DNA of 40,966 nucleotides from Suillus spraguei (lineage: Eukaryota; Basidiomycota; Agaricomycetes; Boletales; Suillaceae): assembly GCA_016800925.1 (NCBI GenBank), contig JABCPU010000534.1:1-40966 (forward strand), in the 5' to 3' direction. Of this stretch, positions 1-10,867 are shown one piece after another; within the stretch, counting starts at the first letter, position 1, and the number at the start of each line of letters is the position of its first letter. The notes under the pieces were generated by a model. The model was not told where the DNA came from and did no database searches. It saw only the letters and a program-made list of their open reading frames with translations. The position numbers and the translations under genes were made by a program.

Positions 1-266
1 GCCGATAAACTTCTTGTCTGCAGCAGCTGCATCGACGGATTCAGGCGTCATGAACCCTCCACCAAGCCCTATCAAATTTCAAAAGTGAAGTGCTTTAGCG
101 CCAGGTATATGACTCGTAGTGAACTTACGCATGACGCCTTGACTGACGAGTTTCTGGACGTTCTCGATGTGGGCAGGCTCACTGCCATTCTTCGTTGGAA
201 AGCACCCTCATCGGAGTAGTCGGGTGCCCAGACGATGAATTTTGGCAGGGATGGTGTTGTGGACAT
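1..266 (-). pseudogene. YCII-domain protein, partial (runs off left edge), frameshifted
   Basis: Read on the minus strand from ATG at 266, the first exon gives PKFIVWAPDYSDEGAFQRRMAV, the usual opening of fungal YCII-related (YciI-like) small proteins, with the APDY...RR motif. The frame then breaks near 177-184: shifting by one base restores PAHIENVQKLVSQGVM, the expected next segment. A GT-AG intron (about 69-128, donor gtaagt, acceptor gatag) leads to a second exon reading GGGFMTPESV...DKKFIG, again typical of the family, which continues past the window edge. YCII proteins are ~100-residue dimeric alpha/beta-barrel domains of uncertain catalytic role. The single-base frame break suggests a recent pseudogene or a sequencing error; the rest of the domain is well kept. 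Confidence 0.7.
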
Positions 267-808
267 TTTCTCTTGTGGATGTAGCTGTAGATGTTTCGTT
301 GTGAGATGATATGTGAGACCTTGAGAGTTCGTGTCATTTGAGTCGCGCTGGTGCCCTGTGATCACTGATGAGTAAGTCGATTCGTGGAAGAGCGGACCTA
401 TTCGGACCGCTTGCCATCTCATTACCGTTCAATGACCTCCTGCATCATGATCATCGCAATTCAACTGTATCACTGACACTGGTATTCTATATTCCTCTTT
501 AATTGGTTCAGGAAGGAATACTGGATAACTAGACTGACGTCATCGTTGTATCAGACAGTGATCCTCAACTCTCAAGTGATCGATGAGGACAAACGTTGGT
601 ATGCTCGACGCTCGTCGGTGCCATTGTACCGAAAAACTTACTCGGTGCCCTGATTACATAGGCAACACCGTGACCCTCCAACACTCTCACCACACTGCAG
701 CTGGCATGCTCCCCGGTCCGCTCTGAGCTGCATATATCGTGTACTTCCACCTATCTAAATCGAAATACACGACGCTTGCCTCATAAGTATCCTTATTCCT
801 CAAGATCC

Positions 809-919
809 ATGAAGATGCAACACTACACGGTCCGGGCACCAGACTACACCGACCTCGCCTGTGACGGTCGCATGGTTGTTCGTCCTAAGCACCTACTAGG
901 GCCACAAGCTTTCATCTAG
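809..919 (+). pseudogene. YCII-domain N-terminal stub
   Basis: An ATG-initiated stretch of 36 codons reads MKMQHYTVRAPDYTDLA then DGRMVVRPKHL before a TAG at 917-919. APDYTD and RMVVRPKHL match the first strand and helix of YCII-related proteins, but only about the first third of the domain is present and no continuation is recognisable downstream. A TATA-like element (catatatcg, about 730-738) and a C/T-rich leader sit upstream, as expected for a once-expressed gene. It is divergently oriented to the YCII gene at 1-266, so the two may derive from an inverted duplication. Considered a relic. Confidence 0.55.
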
Positions 920-2036
920 AAGTAGGCGTATTTATATGGAAAGGAAGGCGTTGTATGTGATACTTGTTTGGTTCATTTCTCTCTCGGGCATGCTGATAGT
1001 CTTTGGGAAGTAGAACAAAGTGAAACTGATCATTCTTCCGATAGTGGTAATGACCGATATCACTCAACCAACGCCGAAAGACGAGGACTGACAAAAAATG
1101 AGTTGCTCGGTGTGAGACATTTCATTCAACTGCCTACATCCATTGAAAAGATACACCGTGGTTATAAATCAGGAATAATTATCCGTAAAGCTAAGGAATA
1201 TGCGATGGTCACGAGTCCCCCTCCAGACATGCACTCGTACTTTTAGACTTCCTCTCCGATCACCAACCGGGTCTCCCAAACATCATTGACGTCTCTATCA
1301 CATCTTCCATCATTACTATTGTAAAGAGATCAAGGACTTGCCACACTATTTCACAGACTCGATGTGGACCACTGTTTACGATGAACGCCACTTTCCTAAT
1401 CTATAGATTGGGTTACGGAGATGTAGGACTCGAGTTCACTGAATGACTCTGATAGACCTAGAAAATACGGTGGCTTCGATCGTGGCCAGCCGGCAAGAAC
1501 AAGGTGAACACCTCAAAAAACACATCGTTTCCCTCGCAGTAAGTGACCTGATCCCTAATAATGTTTGCAATGAGACGATCATTGATTACTTACAGTTACA
1601 AAGTAGACACCAGCACTCGATGTGCGAAATGGCGATGGTTGCAGACGCAGTTATGTTGACTTGCTGGTGACCTACTGTAGCTAGCCAGTGAATGTGACGT
1701 ACTCATATGGCTCTAGGTGCGCATCTCAGAGAGTTATGGACGTGAAAAGCTCACAAGTTGACGTTCAGCAGACTCAATGTTGAACATGGATGTCCGGGCA
1801 TTCAGTGCGGCGCAATGATGACGCTTCTTTGCCACCATTCATACTAAAGTAAATGGTTCAACTTTCAAATCAATACAAGTACTATACTATTGAGTGGACA
1901 GCAACTTAGTGCCAGCGGTAAACTGGTGATACAACAATCAAATTGCCTATATCTATTATTCTTTTTTCAAAAAAACTTCAAAACATGTTTGGAAAACAAC
2001 TTAGTCTCCTGCTTCGGGCATAGCAACCAATAAGTC
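920..2036. other. Unannotated stretch, no recognisable gene
   Basis: Only short open stretches occur here. The longest plausible one (1443-1670, plus strand, 75 codons, with a possible gtaagt donor near 1540) has no family signature I recognise. An A/T-rich tract lies near 1958-1985. Confidence 0.4.
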
Positions 2037-2895
2037 CTACACGCAACTGCCATATACACGCTCCTGGAAAATAATCGAAGTCATGTCCATTCCTGCTCGG
2101 AGTCACTTACAAGCTTAGCTTGATTTTCTCGAACGGCAAGGATGAGGCGTGGACCTAGTATAAACATGTGCAACACAGCGATAATGACAAGACTGCCACT
2201 ATATATCACAACTGCCGTGGAATCTGAGCCCTATAAAATTGATGAATAACAGTCACATGCAAGAATGATCGGCATATCTGGATTGTTGGAGCCAGAGAAC
2301 CGAAGTTCAAGCAAGATGCAACAAAAAAATTAGTTGGTGCGGAACTTCAGCGGCAAAGATAACCAAGTCGAATTACAAGTTTACCTTCTAAAATAAAGCA
2401 CGTGCGATTCTATCAACACTGTGAAATAGCTCACAAAGATCGATGTTCCGAATTGTCGTGAGTCGCGGAATTGCTTGATAGCAATCCAGACTGAAAGACA
2501 TAGCGCGATGACCTCTTATACAGTGTTGAGCATTCAAACTACTAAAATCATATTTTGGTCTCTCTCCTGGTCATAAGTGCACTCATGTGTGCCGGGGAGA
2601 ATGAGCTCCTCTGGTATTCATTGGGTCAGCCTGATTTTTGATACCACATCACTAAAACTTACCCCCTGAGGTATTTTTGAGATCTATTCCAGCAACCACT
2701 CCAAAGGCGATATTGATAGCCAAGAAGATTACAATGAGAAAGACAAGCATTTTTCTTGATACATAGCATATAACCGAGCAATCATGATGGCTAGAATGAT
2801 GTGTCATTGAGGTATTGCAGCTGAGTTACTCACCGCCCAGCATGGCAGTTACAACTACATTTGCCAAATTTATTGTGTAATTTATTATATTGCCT
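2037..2895 (-). pseudogene. DUF6533-like multi-pass membrane protein, decayed
   Basis: Minus-strand exons can be joined by hand into a typical Agaricomycete multi-helix membrane protein of the DUF6533 type. In order: a helix ending LANVVVTAMLGG, intron (gtgagt...ctag), ARLYAMY then the helix MLVFLIVIFLAINIAFG, KNTSG, intron, EELILPGTHECTYDQE, a helix around EVIALCLSVWIAIKQFR, HVLYF, intron, a helix ending MFILGPRLILAVRE, and the juxtamembrane MDMTSIIFQERV. The LGPRLIL...MTSI.FQERV ending is diagnostic. The frame is broken several times: two in-frame stops (TGA, TAA) flanking MLNTV where tryptophans are expected, a frame slip after LYAMY and another before MDMTS. The 5' exons are not identifiable. 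Clearly a pseudogene; the biological role of the family is unknown. Confidence 0.65.
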
Positions 2896-3722
2896 GGAAT
2901 CACCGTTTAGCGACTACCCTCATGAAAATAAACATATTCAAGGAACCTACGGCTGTTACTAGTCATCATATATATTAACCAACAAAAGTATCACTCGCTC
3001 TTAGTACACAGGCAGGTAGATAAGACAGAATGTCAGACATTGGTGCGGAATACTCACTGCATCTGTCCACAAGAATAACGGAAGGTAAACTGTATGCCGG
3101 CGGTCAGAAGAGCCAATTGCACTGTGTGAAAGGAGATGTACACAATATATTGACGCTGATTGAGAGAGACGCATCATTAGCACAATGCCGCAATGTTAAC
3201 ATTAAACATACACAGCGTATGGTATTCCAGCATAACGCATCTAGAATGTTTTGACTCTTTGTCGACTACGCACATACTCGAGCTACATACACCGAGATAT
3301 TGAATGGTCATGAGACCAGTGCTACCTCTGCCCCGAATTAATAGTATCAACTTGTTGTCATCTGATATAGGACTCTGCTCACCCAGACCAGTTCAACCTA
3401 TGAAACGATTATGACTGCTTCAGTGATGAGATTAACATACCTCTTGTCCAAGTGTCACTACTGGAGATATCATGTGCATATCAGTAATTTTTCAATGTGT
3501 ACTTCCTTGCTAACCCCAATCACCACAGTGGAGGAGGGCCACTGCGAAACCGCAGTCCAGGTCAGATCGACACACCACCGTCGTAATACAACTGGTTCTC
3601 CGCGTACCTACAAAATAGCTGATTAAATGAAAGATATTGATCACCGGCCACCAGCTGGGATCATTTAAGACTGGGGTCATATTCGGAGATAGGTATGAGT
3701 GAGTGGGGCACTTTGTGAACGT

Positions 3723-3791
<69 letters not shown>
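3723..3791. repeat. (ATG)n microsatellite, 23 perfect units
   Basis: Sixty-nine bases of uninterrupted ATG trinucleotide repeat. It lies outside any recognisable gene. A perfect array this long is likely polymorphic between strains. Confidence 0.98.
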
Positions 3792-5385
3792 TCCAGGCTA
3801 GATTTTATACTTCATCAGCTTGATATTGCCTAAATCGGCGTAATGTGATATATATCTATTCCTGCCTCGAGACCATTGATTGCCGACTGAATCTCGCTGG
3901 ATTTGTAGTCATCTAACACAGGTCTGGTAATGATGTGATCGATCCTCGATGAGCCGCATTGCCGCATTGGCGGTGACTGGTCTCGCTAGCCAAGACCGGG
4001 TCGTAACAGCACAAGTAGAACGCATTGAAACGAAGCAAACAGGTAACTCACCAGGGCCTGTCCCACAGACTGTCAACACCTCTACAATACCTGCAAGCAA
4101 GCCCATCGGTTATTAAGTCCCCTGCTTCTCCAGCATCTGTCGCATTGTGCCACTTTATCGCTCGCTGCCTTGGTCATCGGGCTATCATGCCACGAAAATA
4201 GGATAAAAGTTATGTACAAACGTTATCGCAAATGTTAAAATCAAATGCGAAACGCACTAACGCTATCTTTGCATCGTGCAGTTGTGCGCACTGCTGTTCA
4301 GTGATCTTTTTCTGTTTCACCTTCCCGCGGTTGATATATGCTAGACCATCACAACGTTAACATTGAAAGCGATCATAAAGCAAAGAACCGAACTAACAAG
4401 GTACTCCACATGGTTTCAATGCAATGTCGTTCACGGAGGATCAATATTCGCAGGGGGTCACCTGGTGCGACATCTGAGTGGAGGAATAGTAATTAGTAAA
4501 TTGCCTTCCCCAATAATAAATGTAAATCACGCATACATGCACAAACACATCGCAGTTGAACGGACTGATGTCATCTTCAAGTTTTTTTTGGTTATACAAC
4601 ACAGCGCCGTGCGAGCCGTGCCAAAATCGTCTGCGTTGATGTTCAACGTTCAAATTCGTAGAGTCAGTTGTCTGAATCACTACATACTTCAGGGAGCCAA
4701 CGCACAAGGCACGCACTACTAGTAGGCATGTTTGACATCCTTAACTGCGAATTGAGTTTCCAGACATAGCATGAAGCTTCTAAATCGCACGAATTTCGGG
4801 TCACAACACTACCAAAAGACAGTGCATTTCAGTGCTCATAGTCCCCTACGTGCGGGCGCTACCAAGGGCAAGTGAGGTCAGTACCACAGAAAACATGGGA
4901 GTTTGATATGACATAATGTAGTAACTGCTTAGTTGCCTATTTTGGCAGCGACTTCCGTTCCTAACAAAGTCAAACATCCCTCGGTACCGCGTCAGTCTCC
5001 ATCATTTTGTAGTCGCAAGCTACGAGAAAAACCCTCATATACATGCACCGACTGAAACCTTCAACCGCCCAAGACACAAGACCTTCAAGCCACTGAATTG
5101 CACAAAATATCAAAAATTAAATTACATAACAATTAAGATCTGAGATCTAAAGTCGAGCAAACTTCCAGGAGACGAAAAATCAAGTCGTGAGTTTTGTCTG
5201 TGAGTTTTTTTGGCCCTATCTGATCACCGGGGTTAATACTGGGGGAGCGTTTCCGGCTTGCATCACTTTCCCTAGCCCATTATCACAGATCAGAAGTTAA
5301 CAATTGCTGTTCACATAGGCGAACTCTGTGTAAGCACGCTGGCTTACTTGAGTTCCCATAATCAGTACATATACCGCCGCTGATG

Positions 5386-5404
5386 CTGAAAGCTAAGCTT
5401 TCAG
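5386..5404. repeat. Perfect inverted repeat (9-bp arms, 1-nt centre)
   Basis: CTGAAAGCT, a single A, then AGCTTTCAG form a perfect near-palindrome in unannotated DNA. Function unknown; it could be a dyad-symmetric protein-binding site or chance. Confidence 0.6.
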
Positions 5405-7689
5405 TATTTTACCTTTTGGTGTAACGGTTACGCGGGCGGCGGTTTGACCATCTTACACTCTGGCAGGTAAACTCTTAGTGATCTAAGTTTTTATCTCAGA
5501 AGAGGTATGATAAACATCACAAACAATCTCGACAACGACGCGATGCTTATACCAGCCTAGTACCAATTATCATTTGATTAAAGTACAGCAGTTTACAATG
5601 ATGAGTCGACTATTCCAAGGCCGCAAACACCAGATGGATAGCACAATCCGCCTGCTTCAGGCCACATTTATTTTTTCATGTATCGGTGACTGGGTGGGTT
5701 CGAACCATCCTCGTGTCTCGCACGCTGCATCACCTGCACTTTTGGTGAGTTTCAGGTCCAACACTGCCACAGTTTCCACCAAAACATTGAGCTGTGTGGT
5801 CGACTCTATTGCACAAATGCTCTATACAACCAGTCTGTCATACCTCGTAGTCGCATCAAGTTTCATAGTATCGATTAGATCCATGGTGGTAATAGCCAGA
5901 ACAATGGACACACTTGCCGTTGACTCGCTTACAGGTAGTTCCATCAAGGCAAATAGCCTTATAACCATGTCTGTCGGACAGGAGACAACGCATTGGCGAT
6001 ATATCAAGTATATTGTTACTTGGGGCTATGAGAGATGCTTGTTTAATCAAATTACTTAGCAGACGAGCGAAGTCGCCGCTGCTAAATGTTTCTAAGCTCG
6101 TACATACACACCCATAAGATCCTAGAATGATGTCCGTCACCGACGATCTTCATTCTTCAACTTTGCGGTCTCCCTTTCAATTCAATCATGGCCATTGCAG
6201 AATTGGAAACATTGATATCTAGGCTTTCATCCAAAATTTCAATTTTACCAATTCTGTCAATTCGACATCACCCCGCAAAAAACGTCGATATTGCCTGAAA
6301 GACTAGTGAGCACTTCAGGACACGTAAATATGGAGTACTTCGCTTTATGATTACTCTCCGCTAAGATGACGAGATAAGCAATTCCAGCACGTTCACCGAT
6401 TTTTATTTTGGATGTGAAGAATACACCGTAGATGACGAGAGCTGGGCACGTACACTGGAGCCCGCGTGTTGATGCAATGCGCATCTTGGTGGGCGCAATC
6501 TCTTCTCAATAACCAAGTAAAATGTGATTTTTGCGTTGCAGATAGTCGTTGGAGGTTATTGCTTTGGACTATTCCCTGGCTGACCCTCATATGCTGAGGC
6601 ACGAGGAAAGGTTTGCGTCGAAACGGTTGAGTTGGGAGCCTGGGTGAATATGTAAGTAGTGCCAGCAAGGCAGGAAGCGGTGTTAAGGAGTTGCCCGAGA
6701 AGCACAGTCGGACCGACGTCCTCAGGCTAACCGGAGATGATCAAGATCATATGTTCACTTGTTGTTGATTCGCATGACAGCGCACAGCTCGCGAAAATGG
6801 ACGCGGACGCACCTTGAAATGCTTCGTCTGATGCACGTGTTGAGTGATATGCCAACTCTGTGTGTAAGCTTCCCACGGCAGGTGTATATCACACTCGAAT
6901 TGGAAACCGGATATTGGTAGGTTACTAAGATCCAGAAGGCAAGAAGTTTGACTTCCGAAGTTGTTATCTGTTGATGGTATGTTATGCAGGAATGTCGGAT
7001 CTATATCTTCCCTGGCGATGGCACTGTCCAACCCACTGCCCAGGCTTCTCAGTGGCAGGGTCGATTGGCGAAAAACACGCGTTGGATCTTCCGTAACCTA
7101 AACCGGCGAGTTTGACTGATGTGACGGGGACATGTACTCACTGACACGCCAGGTGAGCTCAGGTGAGTCCAAGGATGAAATCATGGGTTATCTGTGCTGC
7201 GTTGAATGCTTGAATCCCGTCAAGGCAGATGTCATGAGAATGCGCACAAGCGCTTGTGGTGTTGATGTTTGATCGGGTTATCGACATGCATCGGGCCGTG
7301 GTCGCCAGTGGCCACCGCTCTTGTTGTGGATGAAGAGGCCATGCCGATGAGTTGATGCTCTTTGAGTTCAAGAAAATCACAGAGTCTCAACTGATTACAT
7401 GGTCGAACGACAGCGTTAAGCTTGACTCAGACTTGTGGGCGATAGTGAACAATGACTCGAATGATTTTCATTGGCTGTGAACCGCATATAAAATTGCTTT
7501 AATACTTATGTAATGAAATAATTTCTACTACAATGGAGACAGTTAAAAGTAGTCATAAGTAGTAGCATCACTGCCATGTATTAACCCTTGGCACAGCAAG
7601 CACGCCTCCTCGTAACCTCGTCCTAGTCCAATCCTGTATGTAAATCCGTTATCAAGACAGAACCTCACTAACCAAGTGCATCTAGTCCC

Positions 7690-10056
7690 ATGAGCCAACC
7701 ACCAAGCACACCCCGAGCAGGCCCAGTAACGTCAGTGGCGACAAATCAGACACCTCACCACTCCCTATACCACCCCTCGGACGTTCCCAATCACACCCTT
7801 CTACTGCTTCAAAGACCTCAAAGCCCATCTCTCGCACCAGCTCCCAACCCCCATCGAACCGTGAAGTTATACAGCTCCTTGCAGATGCCGAATCTGCTGT
7901 GCGCGACCTCCGTGCAGACGTCTCTCTCTTGAATTCACAACTATCATTCGAACAGGACCGTGCTGATAATGCGGAACTCAAAGCAAAGGAGGCAATCTTA
8001 CGGTTCAAAGAGGCCAATGATGCGCGCGTAGTCTCTCAAGGCGAAATCGTACGCTTAACAGAGGAGCTCAGGTTATACAAAGACGCACTCGAACAAGCAC
8101 AGAAGGAGATTTTCCGTGCGCAGGGCGTAATAAAGGACGTTGAGGACAGGAGGAGAGATGCAGAGGAGAGTGCTGCAAAGTCAAGAACTAGGTTGCGCAA
8201 AATGATGGAAGAGAAGATGATCGAAGTTGCTCGCGAGGAGGGCCGTAAACAGGGCCTCCAGGAGGGACTGGAGATGGGGAAGGATATGGGATACGTGCAT
8301 GGGCGTAACAAGGGATATGCACAAGGTCGAGTAACAGCAGATCGTGTCCTCGACCGCTACTTATCTGCCCCGAGTGATGACGAAGGTAGCGATTCGAGAG
8401 GTGACTTTCGTGAGGCGCGAGACACCCCTCGATTCAGACCAGAACCAATATCACGCACTTCCAGCGATCAATCACGTCCTCGCACGCCTACACGCCCTCG
8501 TGCACAACCTCAACCTCAACCACGGCCACAGTCACAGCCACGTCCAACCCAGAACACATCTGCGCGTAGTACCATGTTCTCCCCTGCCCACGCGCTGCAA
8601 GACATTCCTTCAGACGGCTGGATTCCAGAAGCTGATTCTTCTCTTATCATTCGCTTGCCACCTCCACACGAGTTCCAGCGTTTACATCGTACGCCGTCTC
8701 CCACTGCTTCGAGTCCTGGCACACCTTTGCGTTCCCTACCACAAGACCCTGTACTTATGGTACCAGAGCCTCGATCTCCTGGCGCGCCGTTATATTCGGC
8801 CCCTGCGTCGGACTCTCGTAACCAACGAACGGTACGTCGGAGAGCTTCGGGTACAGAAAGCGTGGCCTCGACGAGGACGTCAGAACTGGAGCTGCTTAGT
8901 CCTCCTGAGCATGCTCAATCCAGTGGGCTGAGCGTCATTCCCGAGGTCACGAGTGTACGTGAGCAGAGCACCCCCAGCAACCGGAGTATGAGAGCGACTG
9001 TAGAAGAGGATGTAGACGAGGTGCGCCTTGCTCGATAGAAGTCATATGTGGCGTGCGTGCTGATCGAGTTGCAGGGCTTCGTGCATGTTTCTATGCCGGC
9101 ACCGCGTTCATCCAGGGAACAACTTCGGCCGCAGAAAGCACCCTCTGCTATATCGATAGTTAGATCGCCAGCGCCAGAATCAACACGTCCGATTAGTTCA
9201 TCATCATCTGGCACCGTCAACATTACGATCCAACCGCCGGTGAGTAACCTCTTTTCTCAGTTTATTGGGCACTGACAAACGCGGCACAACTCTAGTCACG
9301 CCCCGCGTCTAACATGTCGCAAGTAACACCATCTGGGCACCGCCCGTACTTCCTCAGTCCTGCAGACGCCGACCGCCATTACCACCGCCACCTTCATCGT
9401 ATTCCCCATCGCCAGCACACGTCACACCGTCGATGGTGCCTATACCACCTACAGGTAGCACGATGTATTCAAGCTTACCTCCAAGCCAACTCCCACTTGG
9501 GTTCGTACCTACCGGTCCACCAACTCCGCGTCCATACGCACCAAGCGGCAGCCAAGCAGCACCCAGCACCTCTTCCCAACACGGTCACCAGAAATACCGT
9601 GACATCGGCCAACATCACCAATACAGTGAATCCACCAACCAACAATATGCCAGCAACACGATCATAATCCCTAGCAGCCCCAAAACCACACTCGACGACC
9701 CGAATGAACCAGTAGTGATCCCTCCTCCCTCTCAGAAATTTGCGCCTGAATCGGATGAGGACTCTAGTGATACTAGTAGTGATGCGGGGTTGCGGACGCC
9801 GAGAAGGAAGTATAGGGCTGCAGGGAGTGCAGCGAGTTTGTATACTGCTACTGCTCCTGGCAGTGGGACGAGGTATTCTGCGGGGGTGGCCTTGAGTGGG
9901 AGTGCTGGTGGGACGCCGAGGGCGGGATTGTATGGGAGGAGTGGGAGTGTGGTTAGTGGTGGGGAGGGGTATGTAAGGAGTGGAGGAGGGGAGGGGTATG
10001 TGAGTAGGAGTGGAGAGGGTATGCGAGTAGGGGTGGAGAGGGGTACGCGAGTATGA
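7690..10056 (+). CDS. Coiled-coil, Ser/Pro-rich protein with GX3 repeat (uncharacterised)
   Basis: The main reading frame is open from about 7687 to a donor at 9021. It encodes a Ser/Pro-rich N-terminus, a charged coiled coil of about 150 residues (from near 7860), and a segment with glycine at every fourth residue (8241-8327). A Pro/Ser/Arg-rich low-complexity tail follows. An in-frame TAG at 9036-9038 lies inside a credible 54-nt intron (9021-9074, branch ctgat, acceptor ttgcag); splicing gives GFVHVSMPAPR in frame. A second intron is 9240-9295 (gtgagt, branch ctgac, ctctag). The frame then changes near 9323-9357, by either a very short intron or a frameshift, into the Pro/Ser/Gly-rich C-terminus that ends TGA 10054-10056. 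The ATG at 7690 (MSQPPSTPR) is one base out of frame with the body, so the true start is uncertain. It resembles an uncharacterised basidiomycete family; the role is unknown. Confidence 0.65.
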
Positions 10057-10655
10057 GTGCTGGTGGGTTCGGGAGGATGGGATATATTGGTGAGCAGGGA
10101 AGTGTGAGGGCTGATATTCGAGTTCGTGATTTGTCATGATTTACTCTAGTACGATAAAGGTGCTGGCACCTTTTTATGGTTTGGTATGACATTCGCTATG
10201 GATACTGCATGCTATTAGGTACCGCTTTGGAGAAGTTTTAAATTTAGTATGTACTGGTTATTTGACGCAAATTACTTGCTATACAAGTATCAAATGGTAC
10301 TTACACGCTTGAGGGTTGTTTGTAGCTATTTGTAGAGTCTACCGCGCAGCTGATTAGACACCGCACTGCGATTCTCACGGATTTGAACTTTGTTTGTGCA
10401 ATATTTGGTGAGGTCGCAATATCCTTCGCGCTCATTCAACTATGTAGTAGAGCATATCTAATCAAGAAGGAATGACTGTCCTCCTATTTGGTCTGACAGT
10501 ACTAGGGAAAACTATAACATAGTTTGCGCGAAGGAATATTCGCCATTTCTGCGGGTAGTCTACCCAAGGCCCACAAGTGAGTATTTTCACAGTTGGAACT
10601 TTAACATAACTATCTATTGCATCAAAGATGGCAGTGCGTCAAGGGTCCGCATTCG
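10057..10655. other. Intergenic, nothing recognised
   Basis: A/T-rich spacer between the coiled-coil gene and the first monooxygenase. I see no open frame of note and no repeat beyond short A/T runs. Confidence 0.5.
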
Positions 10656-10867
10656 TCTAGTTGACACGTCTCTGGTAAGCAGTTTGACAAATGCATCTGA
10701 TGTGTGGCATCGGCAGTCCTTTCTATAAGGGCACTGACTCGTACAGGATACAGTTGGAGTGTACATTGGTACGATTAACTACATGGCCTTTCCGCTTTGA
10801 TCGGCCGCTCCCTATCATATATGTGATTGTCTGTTAATCCTGATTTAAAAATTTCTGAACTCTACAC
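10656..10867 (+). promoter_or_regulatory. Conserved 5' block / promoter of copy A
   Basis: Alignable by eye with the regions upstream of copies B and C: a core caaatgcatc(t/g)gatg, then (t/g)ggcat(c/g)gg.a(g)tcctttct, a cactgact-like block, a tttccgcttt(g)atc block and an A/T-rich TATA-like segment (about 10815-10825, catatatgtg), followed by a short leader to the ATG at 10868. Conservation may reflect recent duplication rather than selection. Confidence 0.5.

Larger units (their letters stand above)
2896..7686. other. Long gene-poor stretch
   Basis: Nothing here is assignable to a family, apart from the microsatellite and palindrome listed separately. The largest open stretches are 5574-6059 (plus) and 5856-6140 (minus, cysteine-containing), which overlap on opposite strands, so at most one can be real. 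Neither shows a convincing intron/exon model. Stretches at 6393-6668, 6747-7031 and 7159-7380 (minus) are open but compositionally unremarkable. The base composition is near even and A/T-richer than in the flanking genes, consistent with decayed intergenic DNA. Confidence 0.4.

Noticed and set aside
5690..5720. gggttcgaacc motif resembling a tRNA T-arm
   Set aside because: No matching anticodon arm, D-arm or 7-bp acceptor stem could be folded on either strand.
9036..9038. In-frame stop suggesting two separate genes at 7.9-9.04 and 9.05-9.3 kb
   Set aside because: The stop lies in a 54-nt intron with donor, branch point and acceptor, and the frame continues with family-like sequence afterwards.
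9475..10137. 220-codon minus-strand open frame opposite the coiled-coil gene
   Set aside because: It is the antisense of the low-complexity C-terminus; composition (Ser/Thr/Pro/His-rich) mirrors the sense Gly/Ser/Arg-rich frame.
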